A DNA stretch of 64,000 nt from Gnetum montanum (GCA_015680685.1 MNCI01010025.1:500860-564859), one strand, 5' to 3'; shown: positions 34,381 to 46,845, numbered from the stretch's first letter. The notes: generated by a model from the sequence alone, not told the origin. A program made the numbers and translations.

Positions 34381-34742
34381 AGCAACTTCCTTGCTGGCCT
34401 ACTAATCTATTGCTGTAATCAAATGACATGTCATCATCAACTTGCTCAAAAAATTCATCACATGGACTCTGATAACATTGCTGCTGCTCAATTTTGTTTA
34501 CCTATGGTTGCACATGGTGTCTCCATCCCATCAGTTGCATCCATGTTTAAAGTGTTAAGATAACTCATTCACTTGTGGTTTTCTTATCTTCTTGGAGTTG
34601 TGTTTGCAAGATGACATCCAGAGGTGTTTGTACATGAATGCACTTCATCATGGCGATGAGGTACCACATTGTTCCTAATGCACGTAACCAAGTTAATCAA
34701 ACCATTGTTCCAAATCTGAAATAGGGTACTTAATTGTTCCTG
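34381..34742. other. Unassigned DNA before E3 3' LTR remnant
   Basis: No gene seen. The U3 of the 3' LTR should lie here, but it shows no similarity to the 5' U3 and lacks the tandem array. Confidence 0.45.
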
Positions 34743-35365
34743 ATTTTCACAAGTCACTGATCTTCTCCTAAATCTGAATCTTGCTCCTAAAATCCTATAA
34801 ATCTCCTATATTTCCACTAGATCGGGGTTTGAAAAATTGGAATCTAACACACATAAGAAATTTGGGCATTAATCTCATATGCTAGACTTGATACAAACTT
34901 GGATGTTGTACATCTGCAGTCCAAAACCTGCATCTTCCTAGTATCTGTTCTCATCCATCGGGGCTAAACATTTGCCTTGCCACCACTTCGCAATTGTGTT
35001 CTGACTGGTGCACATTTTAATCGTTTATCAATACAAACAGTTTGCATTATTGCCTAGATTCGTGAAGTTTACATTATTGTTCTTGTTCACATTTTTCCTA
35101 TTTTCATTATTTATCATTTAAATAGTTTACATTCATTTTCATTCATTTATGTTCAGCTTTGCATTTTTTTATGTATAACCCAATGCATTACAATTGCGTA
35201 CGTTTAGGGAAGTCCTTGTTTGATCCGCATGCGGATCATTCAAGGCACTTTGCCTCTGTTAATCTCTAGGTTTCTCTCAAGTGAAGGTAGGGTCTTACTA
35301 TTTCATTCATGGATCTCTTAGTGTCTGTTGATTCCAGCCTCTCACCAACAATTTTGGATGGTACA
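34743..35365 (+). mobile_element. E3 3' LTR (shortened)
   Basis: About 620 bp match the end of the 5' LTR, including the TATA box at 34,796, AACCCAATGCATT and the terminus TTTTGGATGGTACA. The right copy of the target duplication, CCCAT, follows at 35,366-35,370. Most of U3 is missing or replaced. Confidence 0.82.
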
Positions 35366-35370
35366 CCCAT

Positions 35371-35966
35371 GATACATTGTAGTGGCAAATCCAATAGGCA
35401 TAGTTCATTATGGTGAGTGCTAGAATTCATAGCCCAACACCATCGAGGCTATGAATACACTTCCATTATGCCTATTATACACTATGTACCTTCTAACACC
35501 CTTTTTGAGTTAACTATGCTGCCATTTGGGGTATTATTCCATTTCTCTCTTTCATTTCTAGAATTTCTAACATTTTTCTTGCATTTTTTCATATTTTTTT
35601 TAGAAGTCATCATGTTGTATTACATTTGGATGTTAGTCTTCATGGGTTGACAATCTCATTTCAGTTGAAACCCTTGGCTATGCTCACTCACATTCCATGG
35701 CTATGTTCTACACTTAGCATTGCAAAGCACCACTTTAACACTTAGCACCATTTTGCATTTTTTGCACTTGCACTTTGGCTAACCACACCACCCCTTGATT
35801 GTATCCACTACCTTGGTTGCAACCAACAAAGTTCCTATTCGATCAACAAGACCATTTAGGGAACTTTGCCTTCATTTCAATTAAGGCCCTGGTGTGGAGG
35901 TAGGATTATGGTTGTATGTTCGTTGACCCCTCGGTGATTCTAGCCATTGATGTTTTTAGTTGTTAT
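35371..35966 (+). mobile_element. LTR B, second part
   Basis: Resumes LTR B after E3. It contains GATCAACAAGACCATTTAGG and GTTGACCCCTCGGTGATTCT, which recur near the 3' ends of the LTRs at 37,382, 53,409 and 55,607, and ends just before the primer-binding site at 35,973. Confidence 0.7.
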
Positions 35967-35972
35967 AGTTTT

Positions 35973-35991
35973 TGGTGCTAGAAGGAGGGCC
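35973..35991 (+). other. Primer-binding site of E4
   Basis: TGGTGCTAGAAGGAGGGCC, identical to that of E3. Confidence 0.82.
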
Positions 35992-36492
35992 TCACCATTT
36001 CCTTCTACATTTTTTAATTATTGTCCTATTTGCTCTCTCCACCACTAGCTAGTGTAGATTGGACCCCATTGTCAGTTTGCTTGGAACCTCACTAGACAAA
36101 AGCCAAAGTGTATCTTTGGCACTTTAACAAAATTTTGGGTGCTCGAGAGGGCATACCTAGCTTTCAACATAGAGAGCGTAGCCAGCTCCAACATAGTAAG
36201 CATAGCACTAGAGTTAGCCATTTTCAGTAGCTTTCATAGTTGGCATTTCTTTTTGCATTTCCATGCCTAGCATTTTTCTTGCATTTCCACACTTAGCATT
36301 TTTTCCTACAGTTTTACACAGTCAATTTTCTGTAGTTTCTATACTTAGCCATTTTTATACATTTTTAAACTTAGCTATTTTTCTACATTTTTATACTTAG
36401 CCATTTTTCTACTACTGGTAGACTTATTCATTTTTTTTGCAATTTTTAGAGTTAGCTATTTTTTGCAAATAGCAATTCTCATAACTTGATCT

Positions 36493-37380
36493 ATGAACAT
36501 GAATCTAGATCAACCTTCCACATCAGTGTCTAACACATTTGACACCATGATCCACCCAAAGTGTGCTACTCTAAGCCTTAAACAATATAATTTTTTTATG
36601 CTAAAATCCAAGTAGGATTAGCAATGGATTTCCTTCACTTGGAGGAAAAACAAGACTATTACCACCATCTTTTGTCCCAACTTATCCGTGCAAATGAGCT
36701 TGATGCAAGGAAAACCTACAAAGAAGCATCATGGGAGGAAGAAGATGAGTTTGGGACTTGCTCTGAATGTGAGAACCTCCTCTACACTATCTTTCAACAA
36801 CCACTCCCTAGTACAAGCCCTCCTTAGTTTGGTTCATCTATCCTCTTTGAGATGGTAAGCATGCTAATTCTTCCTTCCTTGTAAGTTACTACTACATTTT
36901 TCCAAACCTCTGCTCATGTACGACCCACCTCCTAGTCCTAGATGACTTAGGAATCCTACATCCCACTTGTCTCATCGACACCCATGACATCCATCCAACC
37001 CACTCTTGTGTGGCCTAACTCGATCACCGCACCCATCACTTAGCTGATACTTCAACTAAACCTGTCTAGTACAACATCAAACTAGCAACAACCTTCTAGT
37101 ATGATATTAAACTAGCAATGACTATCCACTACAATGTTAAACTAGAAAAATTTGTAACCAACAATCAAACCCTATGCTATGCAATCAACACAAGCCTTGC
37201 CAATGCAACCAACTGGCACATTTCCAAGCTTAGATCAAGCACTCTAATTGATCCAAATTTTGATGGAAGAGATCAACCAACTCATAGATACCTACTGTGA
37301 AACCATCAATATGGTGGACTTCTACTGGGATGACCCCATAAGTCCTATAGTTCCACCCTGACTCTTCCAACAAGGGTCGA
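36493..37380 (+). pseudogene. E4 gag, N-terminal part only
   Basis: Begins near MNLDQPSTSVSNTFDTM at about 36,496 and continues LKQYNFFMLK (compare EQYNFICIK in E3) and the open frame MDFLHLEEKQDYYHHLLSQL at 36,624-36,827. A short TTAAACTAGCA array at 37,040-37,145 splits it from the last recognisable segment, MVDFYWDDPISPIVP, near 37,312. The 3' LTR starts at 37,382. The rest of gag and all of pol are missing, so this is a gag-only, non-autonomous copy. Confidence 0.65.
37040..37145 (+). repeat. TTAAACTAGCA motif array inside E4
   Basis: Three close copies: ACAACATCAAACTAGCAACA, ATGATATTAAACTAGCAATG and ACAATGTTAAACTAGAA, about 35 bp apart. Confidence 0.75.
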
Positions 37381-37381
37381 G

Positions 37382-39186
37382 TAGAAACACAAAAAATTTT
37401 AAGCTTTAGCACTTCAAATGAAAATTTCTCTAAGTGTCAAAAATTGACAAATTTTTCTAAGTGTTGGTCCTACACTCCCCAACGTAGCATGCATCAAGGC
37501 CTATTTTGAATAATTTTCTAAGTTTCAATAGTAGTTGCATGAAAATTTTTCTAAGTATCTTGCTATGCCCTCACTCTACTTGCTATACTCCCCAGCATAG
37601 CTAGCATAGCACACACTTCCATGGCTAATTTTCCAGTGTGCCAAGCTAGAAGTTATCACAATTTCATGGGATGGAAAAAATAGTTCAAAAAATCTTCTAT
37701 CTTTTGGGTTGCTACATTCTACTATGCTTTTCAATGTAGCCAACGTAGCACATGATCCAATGACTAGTTTTGCCTAATTATTAAGTAAGAAGCTATCAAG
37801 CTAGCTCAACATGGAAGAGACATTTGGAAAATTTTCTAACTCCTAAGGTTACCTGTCCTACTATAGCCTAGAGCATAACTAGTGTACCATTAAAAAAAAC
37901 TATAGATTCTATCAAATCTTGGCTAAGTATCCCTACTATGCTCTACTATGCTTCAAAACATAGCTAGTGTAACTAGTGTTGGACATCAAAATGTTGCAAA
38001 ATTTGACTACGTTTTGTTTTATGCTCTAGAGTGTAGTCAGCTTGACATTGAAAAAAAGCCTTCGATATTCTCAAAAAGCTTCTAGAACTTAGCATCAGCC
38101 TTCATCTTAGCTTTGACATTCCCTTGGCAAGCAAGATTAATAACTTGTATCTCTTTTTCATTCCCATTTATCTCCAAAATTATTCCTATGCTTGACCCTA
38201 TTCAAAAGAGAGAAAGATGTATTCCTGAAGCATAGCCTCTAAGATGCATTATTTTACATTATTTGTAGGTACATTTCAGTCATTCAAACACTAGCACATG
38301 TAGTCTTTGCAGTGTAGTAATAGTTCCAAAATCTCTAGGAACCTGTTCTAGTACTGTAGAGTGTAACACTTTGTTACTCCCATGGAAGTGTAGCAAAGGT
38401 TAGCATAGCTCCATCTACCCTCATGCTATGTGGCATCTAATCCACATCTTATGCTATGTAACACCCAATCCAAATTTCACACTAATCCTAGTCCTATAAA
38501 TACCCCTCTGTTTGGCATTCTTATGGTTGGAAAATCAAAAGAGCATTGGACAATTTGGCATTCTAAGAATTTCTAGCACTCTTACACTTAAGCACCTATG
38601 CACACCTAGCACTTTGTACTTTGGTGCATCCCATAACATAATTCACCATTGTACTTGTGGAACACAACAATATCCAACCTAGTAGGTTCAGTCTCCATGA
38701 CAACCATAAGTTCTACATCCTAGATGTCCCAAACACTATGACTACATTGCTACACTACCACTAATCTTGCTTGTATACCACATACCACTCTTACCTCTTT
38801 TCCTGCAATAGCTATGCTCCCTTGTTTGGGATGGTGCACTTTTGTTCATAAGTTCTATTATATTTTCCAAGAATTTTTCTTAGGTGTTTAGCATAACACT
38901 TGCATTTTCTCATTGTTTCATATGGATTTGCACATTTACATCACTATTGTTAGGTTGGGACACCCTCCTACAGTCTAGATTAGCTAGTCACACTGCCTGC
39001 ACGTAATGCTGCATAAACCCATCTCAAAAATGATTGTTTTAACACATCATAGGTCCTTGTCTAATTGAAAAGACCATTTAGGTCACCCCATCTCTATTTT
39101 CTACCATAGCCCTCACATGGACTTAGGGTTTCACTGTATGCCCACTAACCTCTTGGTGTTCTAGCAACTGACATTTTTGGTTGTCA
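37382..39186 (+). mobile_element. LTR shared by E4 (3') and E4b (5')
   Basis: Starts TAGAAACACAAAAAATTTT (TA for the usual TG), has its TATA box at 38,495, and ends near GGTTGTCATA just before a primer-binding site at 39,194. A purine-rich stretch, AAGGGTCGAG, precedes its start as expected for a 3' LTR, while the primer-binding site after it is expected for a 5' LTR. It therefore serves both units. U3 repeats CTAGCATAGC-type words. Confidence 0.78.
38495..38502 (+). promoter_or_regulatory. TATA box of shared LTR
   Basis: TATAAATA in TAGTCCTATAAATACCCC. Confidence 0.65.
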
Positions 39187-39193
39187 TATTTTT

Positions 39194-39212
39194 TGGTGCT
39201 AGAAGGAGGGCA
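39194..39212 (+). other. Primer-binding site of E4b
   Basis: TGGTGCTAGAAGGAGGGCA, one base different from E3. Confidence 0.8.
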
Positions 39213-39649
39213 CCAATTCCTTCTGTGCTTAAGGGTAGCCCAATGTGATTTCTAAACCTCTACTACTAGCTTTAATCTAGCATAGATGTAACATCCCTAT
39301 GGACTTTCCATGATAGTAGATGGATCATAGGCCAGTGTAGGAGTTGTCTATGATTTGGTTGATGTAGATTAGTACCAGTTGTTGGTTCCCATGAAACCCC
39401 ATAGGATGAAAATAAAAACTATATCCATTATGTCAAGCTTTGGGTGCTCTAGAGAGTGTAAAAAACCCTTAGAGCATAGCAATCATAATGCCAGAGTTAG
39501 TCACTTTTTAACAGTGTTTTTAGAGCTTGTTATTTTCTTGGCCTATTTTCACAGTTTTTCATACTTAGCCATTTTTCCAATGTTTTCTACTCTTAAACAT
39601 TTTCTATTAAGCACTATCATTTCCTTTTCTTTCACATAGTAACATGAAT

Positions 39650-40768
39650 CTTGTGAACCCTTCAACCACTACCCTAAGCACACAAGTGCCTCATCCCATC
39701 TAGCATGTGGTTGACATTGAGCCTTCACTCAGTCCCGTACAACCACAACAGTAGTCACTTAGACTACATAAAAAACTACATAAGCATATGGTGCTTGATG
39801 ATGAAAGATACAACTTTCTTTGTGTGAAGCTTCAAGAAAGCCTATCCCTAAAGTACCAAGAATTAGATGCTAAGCATAGCTTTGAAATCATACACTGGAA
39901 TGGGAAGGAATTCTTTCCTACACCTAACGGCTTCATCCCACTTATAGATAACTTTAGGTGGTTGCTAGGCCAACTCATTAGAGTAAGTGGACCTAATGAA
40001 AATGATGCAACATCAAACTATGATGAGCCCTTGCAGGACAGGAAAGAGGATTCTGAGGCTAGTTTAGAGAGTGGTGTCCCATTCTACACCATTGTCCAAT
40101 AGCCCATTTCTAGTTTTGTCCCACACCAATCACAGTCATCTACCTTCTTTGAGGTCATGCCTATGGTAGTATGCCATCAAGTAATGCAGGTACAACAAGG
40201 TGCAAGATAATGTACAACCTGTTCATTCATCATGTCTATCCAAATTGCATAGCCTTCCATGCCAACATCTGTGATGCCAACATAGCATAGCCATATGTGC
40301 ATACAATGGCCTTGTCTCGGCCACAAACAAGTTAGGTTTCCTTCATCCCAACCATCCTGTTAGCACCTCCAACAATAGTGCAAGCCATAACCATATGGTG
40401 GATCCTAGCCTTTATGCCTATGGAATAGTAGTCGCACACCCAACAATACATGTAGTAGCAAATGCAATAAGAATCTCATGTGATCACATAGCCCACAGTA
40501 GTGTAGTGGGTGGCTCAGTTGACACCATAGGTAGCATAACTAGTGTAACTAGTCACATTTTCCCTAAGTTTGGACTAGGCATTCTAACTCATTCTAACTC
40601 ATTCTAACTCATTTTCCCTAAGAGGTTAGATAGCTCAAAGTAGCTAACATAGAAATGGTCCACATGGTGGACTTATACCAGGATGAATCCATTGATCTTG
40701 TGGTTCCATTTTTGACCTTGCCTCTAGGGATTCAACTTTCTTAATTCACAAAATAGAATGGTGAGGGG
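39650..40768 (+). pseudogene. E4b gag, N-terminal part only
   Basis: Starts at the ATG of MNLVNPSTTTL near 39,650. The conserved block ERYNFLCVKLQESLSLKY, then KHSFEIIHWNGKEFFPTPNG and FIPLIDNFRWLLGQLIR (39,788-40,102) matches E3 and E6. A decayed linker follows, then MVDLYQDESIDLVVP and TLPLGIQL near 40,665-40,735, and finally N-G-E-G, at which point the 3' LTR begins. In E3 the same phrase KYKGEGDPN continues into the capsid. Everything from there through pol is absent. Confidence 0.72.
40581..40610 (+). repeat. 10-bp tandem repeat, three copies
   Basis: ATTCTAACTC three times without change, flanked on both sides by ATTTTCCCTAAG-like sequence. Confidence 0.95.
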
Positions 40769-41690
40769 TGAAACACCATCAATTTTGGGACTCTCATAAT
40801 TCATCACAGTTCTAAAATTTGGGCAAGGATCACTACAAGAACAATGTCATGTTGGACTATGTAGACAATGTGGCACCTTGAATGTTCTAATTCCTGCAAA
40901 GCTACTTCCGAGCCTACCTGCCATCCTTTGTAACATAGTGAACACAACACCCAGCCATGAGGCCACTTTGCATGAAAGAGGCACTAGGGGTAGATCAAAT
41001 AGTCTGGAAAATTTTCTATCTCTAGAGCTGACAAGCTTGCTATACCCTCTAGCTTGCGTAGCTTAACACTTGACCTAGCTAACAGTCTACCTAAGGACCA
41101 TGCTAGGAGCTATCGAAGGTGTTTAGGATGGACTAAATAGTTCACCAAGTTTTGTAACTGTAGGAACCTACTAAACTACACTACATTTCATAGCATAGGA
41201 GGCCTTGAGAAGACTGATCAGGTGCCAAAGATGCAGATTGACACTAATTCAGCTCCACAGGGTACCTACCCCACACCATCCTTGAAGCATGATCAACATG
41301 AAGAAGGAGGATGTGGAAAATTTCATAAAAAATCATCTTCATTTGAGTGCTATGCTGTGCTAGAGTACATAGTGTAGTACAACGTAGAAAACTTTTGCTA
41401 TGACAATGCTTTTGCTAGACTATTTTGATGAAATAAACATAATTGCATGTGCCTTAACCATCAAACATGCTTGCTCTAGTATCATGCCAAGACATGACTG
41501 ACATTCCATCATAAAATTTTTGCAAGCTGAGTTAGAATTCAAGCTAAATTGAGTGTTACGCTATGTTATGTTACATAGTGTAGCACAACATAGTAGTGCC
41601 AGAATGCATGAAGGTCCTTTGCCAAGTGGTTCTAGCAAAATAATTACACTTGTCCATGCTCTGACCTCCAAGATTACCTATCCCACATTA
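40769..41690 (+). mobile_element. E4b 3' LTR, truncated before its TATA box
   Basis: Starts TGAAACACCATCAATTTTGG directly after the purine tract GGTGAGGGG. Similar to the LTR at 55,607 (GCTGACAAGC, CTCTAGCTTGC). It stops near 41,690, where a minus-strand LTR end begins, just before the TATA box would be expected. Confidence 0.7.
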
Positions 41691-41697
41691 CCCTTGG

Positions 41698-42830
41698 TGT
41701 AGTGATAGATAACATCGGTGGTTGGAACACCAAGAGGTTACTGGGCATATAGCCTAACCCTAGATTTGTGCAAGGGCTATGATGGAGTAAATGGTAATAG
41801 GGTGCCTTGAATGATTAGGTTGATCAGATAGGGACTTAATCAATGTACAATAACCTTTCATAAATAGTTATTTTAAAGATGTTATGTATAACTTATGTGA
41901 TGAACATAAACTGATCAAAAATGATGCCAAATATAGTGATAGAAAAATGAAATGAAACAAGGTTGAGTGAGAGATTGCACCATCCCAAAATTAGGTATAC
42001 AACTGATGCATAGTATGGATAGGCATAGCTTACAAAGGAATAATATGGTCACAACTCCTTGACTACTACCAATGGTCTACTGATAGGAACTAATGAGTTG
42101 ATGCTTGGTAGGCTAGGAGAGATTTAGGAGGTGTTGTTGTTGGGGTTTGCTATTTGTTAACCTTCCACATGCTAGTCTCTTTGCCAAGGCCAATCACTAG
42201 AAAGATAAGTGTCAAGATGCCAATCACAAGAAATCCAAAATGCCAAAATGCTAACCTTTGAAGCCAACCCTTTGAACATTGTTCACTAGGGTATTTATAT
42301 GGCCCAAAGTAGAGGAAATACATGCTCTAGATGCCACATGTCTTGGGTCCATAGAGTGCAAACGTGAATGTGCCAGATTGGTATGTAGTGCTATGCTGTA
42401 GTGTTACACTGGTGTGCTACACTACAGTGTAACGCTAAATGTGAAACCTATTGTGCTATGACCATACTATTGAAGATGCATGTTCTAGAATCTAGGGAAG
42501 TACCATGTTTGTTACAAAGAATGTTAATAATGAAAGTAGAGTGGATCCTATGCTCTAGTACTATGTCTTCCCTACTCTTTTGAGTAGGGTCAAGCATAGG
42601 AACAACTTTGGAAATTAACAGGGGGCACAAAATGAAGCAAACTATTGATCTTACCTGTCACAGAGATGCTGGAGTAGAAATGACCCTTGTCAACAAGTTT
42701 TGGAGCTAACTGGAGACATCTGAATGCTTCCACATGAGTGTTATGCTATTTATGCTACCCAACGTATTGGCATAGTGTAAGCACCCACACACTACATTGT
42801 GCTACGCTACATAGTGTAGTCGCCAATCTT
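41698..42830 (-). mobile_element. E8 3' LTR (minus strand)
   Basis: Read on the minus strand it contains the TATA box at 42,292-42,299, then AAGTCCCTATCTGATCAACC, CAGTAACCTCTTGGTGTTCC and ends TATCACTACA at 41,698, like the LTR at 53,409. The U3 start is unclear; words such as GCTACGCTACATAGTGTAG lie near 42,800. Confidence 0.68.
42292..42299 (-). promoter_or_regulatory. TATA box of E8 LTR
   Basis: TATAAATA on the minus strand in GGGCCATATAAATACCC. Confidence 0.6.
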
Positions 42831-42879
42831 GAGAGAAATCTAGCCTAAAGTTAATTTTCTGATTTGCTGAGAAAATTAC

Positions 42880-45800
42880 TGAACTACTACTAGTTCCAAA
42901 GTTGTTAACAACATTACTGAACTTATTTCCATCCATATCAGCTAGTTTGAATTACTTGATCTCATAGGATTTCATGACTATGAAAGGGCCTTCCTAGTTG
43001 GCTGAGAATTTGCTCACAGGTTCATGAACAGCCTTGAGGACAAGGTCCCCATTTTTGATCAACCATTGATATAAGTTGTAGTGATGCTTCTTCCATTGCT
43101 TATCTTGGTACCATTCGATGAAGCCAAGTGTTTGGGCATGCTACTCCTCTATTAACTCAAGATTAATGATCCTTGACTCTTTATTTTGAACCTCATCCAT
43201 GACATTCAAAAGGACCATTTGAAGTGATGGAACCTATAATTAAAGAGGTAGCACTGCTTCAGATCCATAAAAAAGATTGTATGGAGTCTTGTAGGTATTC
43301 TGTATGTCGTATGGTAATCCCAAAGCATGTAAATGATTTTCTCATGCCATCGCCTCTTGCTACCATTAAGCATCTTTTTCAACAAGTTAATGAGAACTTT
43401 GTTTGTTTCTTTTGCTTGGCCATTTTCTTGGGGGTAATATGGTGATGAAAAAGGATGTTTTATGCCAAGGTTTTTACAAAAGGTTTTGGTTTCTATGCTA
43501 CTAAATTATGGCCTATTGTTAGTCATAATAATCATGGGAAGACTAAACTGTGTTACTATGTTATCTAGAATGGAATAGAAAACCTATTGAGACATGGTCT
43601 TTTTAAGGTGAATAGCTTCTACCCATTTTATAAAGTATTTGGTTGTAGTAATAATGAAGCTATGTCCCGCAAAAGACTTAGGTGTGATGGGTCCTATGAT
43701 ATCTAGTTCCAGACATTGGAAAGGCCATGTAATTTTTTTTGTATGCAATTTAGTAGACAAAACATGTATAAGGTTCTCATGGCATTGACACACATCACAT
43801 GTCCTAATATTGGCAACGCAATCATGTTCTATGTAAGGCCAGTAGTAGCCTAAATGCCAAAATTTTATTTCCATATCCCTAAGAGCTATGTGACCTCCAC
43901 ATAATCCCTCATGGACTTCATCAATAATCTTTTGTGCCTCTTCCCCACTAACACAAGCTAGTAGTATCCCATCATAGGTGCGTTTGCATAAAGTGTTGTC
44001 TCCTACGAAGACATATTGTTGAGCTCGCTTTCATATTGCATCCTTTTGAGTAGATGTCAAGTTATGTGAGGGTTCATGATGTTAGAGGTATGCTTTAATG
44101 TTGTCATACCACTCTTGCATATGATACATTCCTACTGATGCAATGTGTGAAGTGAGAGTAATAGGATTAGTACATGTCACTATCGAGGCGGGTAGAGTAG
44201 CTGACATGTGCAATGACACATTTAACGCTAATGTGGCTATCACATCAACTATAGATTTTTTGATATGGGGTATGTGTTAGATGTCTAAAGTTGCAAATTA
44301 CTTTAGTAGAATTTTGGCTAAATCGCAATAAGGTTGCAAATGGGAAGCCTTGCAGGCATAAACTTCAATAATCTAGTTAATAACTAGTTGTGAGTTGCCT
44401 TGGATTGCTAAGTGTTTGAGCTACTAGAAGGTCCCTAAGGAGTCCTTTATACTCAGCTATGTTGTTTGTGCAATGGAATGTAAAATTATATGTGAATGGT
44501 TGAATTTCCCTAGAGGGAAATGTAAGGACAACGGTGATGCTAGCACCTCGTGTAGTTGAGGCACCATCAAAATGTAGAGTAGCCTCGAAATATAATGGTA
44601 CAGGACTTATGCTATTGACATGAATATCGGGGAACTCAAGCTCTATTATTTCTTGGTCATCAATGGGTGAATTTGTAAGCTATGTGGCTATTACTTGACC
44701 CTTTCTGGATGATTTTTCCACATAATGTAGGTCAAAATCCATAGTTATGGCTTTCCATTGGGCTATTCTACTACTCTAGTATAGTTGGTTGTAATAACCT
44801 TAAGTATGTTGCTTTTACATATAATGTTAACTTTACTACAAAATAGGTAATGTCTCCACCTTTTATGTGCAAAAACTAGGGCAAGACAATTTTTCTCTAC
44901 CTCATTGTACTTTACTTCATGAGCTATTAATGCATGGCTTAGGTAGTAGACTGCGATTTTAGACCTGTTGTCTCTCTTTTGACATAGTAGTGCAATGATA
45001 GATGTGCCCAATGTGGCAAGATAGATGTGAAAATGCCTATCCATCTAGGGAGGGTAAACAACTAAAAGGTGTAAAAGCTCTTCCTTTAGGTTATCAAAGG
45101 CTTTTGGACATTGATCTATCCACTCAAAGTTGACTCCCTTCTTAAGCAAGTGTTGCTTCGAATGTAGTTTGTCTATCAATCTTGTAATGAATCTTCTTAT
45201 GAACTATATACTACCTTGTAACCTACACAACTCTTTAAAGTTTGTAGGTGGTGCTAAGTTGATGATAGCCTTAACTTTATTGCGGTCTACATGTATCCTC
45301 ATTTCCGACACTACAAAGCCTAACATGCATTCGGTTTTTACTCCAAAAACATATTTTCTAGGGTTGAGGTAAAGATCATGCCTATGACAATGTTAAAGGA
45401 CTACATTTAGATCATTGGAATGATCAGAAAATTCCTTAGAATTAACCGCTATGTCATTGACATAATTGTTTAATCTTTCCAAGAGGTAATTGCTAAAGAT
45501 GTATGTCATTGCTTGTTGATACATTGCTCGAGCATTTTTCAGCCCAAAGGACATCATTGTATAATAAAAATTTTCCCAAGGGGTCATAAAGGTAGTTACT
45601 AATTAATGCTCTAGGTTTATATAGATTTGGTTATAGCTTGAGAACCCATCCATGAAAGATAGTAAGGCATGCCCAACCATAGTATTAATACATTGGTCAA
45701 TACTACACAATGGGAATTAATCCTTAATTGTCACCCTATTTAAATCCTAAAAGTCTATAAAAATTCATATACTCCCAATTTTCTTGGGTACAACTACAAT

Positions 45801-46300
45801 GTTTGAGACCCAATTCGAGTAACTGACTTCCTGAATGAAACCAACTTGATTAAGTTTGGTAATTTTATCACATATAACTAAGGCAATCTTTGGTTTGATT
45901 TTGTGAGATTTTTGTTTAATTTCCTTGACATGTGGATCTAGGATAATATTGTGTTGTATGAGTCATGGGTCCAGGCCTAAAATGTCTTCATATGACTATG
46001 CAAACACTTTGATATTGTTATTAAGGACTTTCAAGATGTTTTGTTGCACCTGTGAATGTAGTAGGGAGCTAAATTTTAACATTTGCACCTCACCTCTAGT
46101 CATAGTTATAGGGATTTCGACATGAGGATCCTCAATTACATCCCTAGGCTCTAATTCTAGGGCCTAGACTAGGTGTTCGGGCCAATTCAGGGGTGTTTCT
46201 AAGGATGCAATGTAAGTGTTAGAAGAGGACGGTTCAAAGTCTACCAAATCTAGATTTAAGCATTTTGTAAATTTGCCATAGGGACTTGTCAGGGTCAAAG
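42880..46300 (-). pseudogene. E8 Tat-type pol: RT, two RNase H, integrase
   Basis: From high to low coordinates on the minus strand: RT N-terminus near 45,780-46,250 (VGFIQEVSYSNWVSNIVVVP); RT middle at 45,393-45,587 (TPWENFYYTMMSFGLKNARA, catalytic box decayed to YVND); RNase H at 44,763-45,044 (IYLATLGTSIIALL, VYYLSHALIAHEVKYNEVEK); archaeal-type RNase H at about 44,400-44,600 (HFDGASTTRGA, HCTNNIAEYKGLLRDLL); integrase at 43,584-43,874 (YWPYIEHDCVANIRTCDVCQ, LDIIGPITPKSFAGHSFII); and the integrase C-terminus near 42,900-43,030 (EGPFIVMKSYEI, ADMDGNKFSNV). Many stops and shifts. No gag is present upstream. Confidence 0.85.
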
Positions 46301-46439
46301 GTGAACAAAGATCATCATGAATAGATATTTTTCAATTCAACCTACCACAATAAGCAAAGAGACCAAGTCAAGTTATACCTATTTGAGACAACAACATGTA
46401 ATGAGTATATGCAAAGTAATGATGCAACATAACATAAAA

Positions 46440-46690
46440 AAAATTTCCAGTTTAAGGTCTTAGCAGACTACCACTATGCAAAATTTGTAAATTGTAATTA
46501 CCAGTTTAAGGTCTTGGTGGACAGTCACTAGGTTTAAATTTGTAAAGGAAATGCTAAGATTGCAAATTTAAGGTCTTAGTAGATTGTAATAATTTAACAT
46601 TATGATTTGGGATTGCTAGTTTAAGGTCTTAGCAGACTATAATAATGTAACATTGTAAGTCAACATTGCCAATTTAAGATCATAGTAGAC
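46440..46690 (-). repeat. TTAAACTGGTA motif array before RT (E8)
   Basis: On the minus strand five copies of GTCTGCTAAGACCTTAAACT, or close variants, at about 50-60-bp spacing, separated by A/T-rich sequence, lie directly upstream of the RT frame. Confidence 0.85.
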
Positions 46691-46845
46691 CGTAATTGTG
46701 AAAAGTTTTAAGAAAATGAAGTAAAAAATTTTAATGCCTCTAGGTGCTACACTACAATAGACCCATGCTATGTTGTAGGGGATAGCGATGTCCCCTACTA
46801 TGCTAGAGTAGACAGAGGCACTTCGTGTCACGTGTGGGATGCAGA

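Larger units (their letters stand above)
17602..35365 (+). mobile_element. E3: giant Tat/Ogre-type Ty3 retrotransposon
   Basis: A 17,764-bp element flanked by CCCAT. In order it has a 5' LTR (17,602-19,881), primer-binding site (19,888), leader array (20,276-20,553), one gag-protease frame (20,761-24,831), a 5.7-kb non-coding interval, a pol frame (30.52-34.05 kb: RT, RNase H, a second archaeal-type RNase H, integrase), a motif array and a 3' LTR remnant (34,743-35,365). Dual RNase H and the wording of RT and integrase are hallmarks of the Tat/Ogre clade. Its frames carry many stops but almost no shifts. The interval between protease and RT recalls the Ogre intron. The 3' LTR lacks most of U3. 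Confidence 0.85.
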
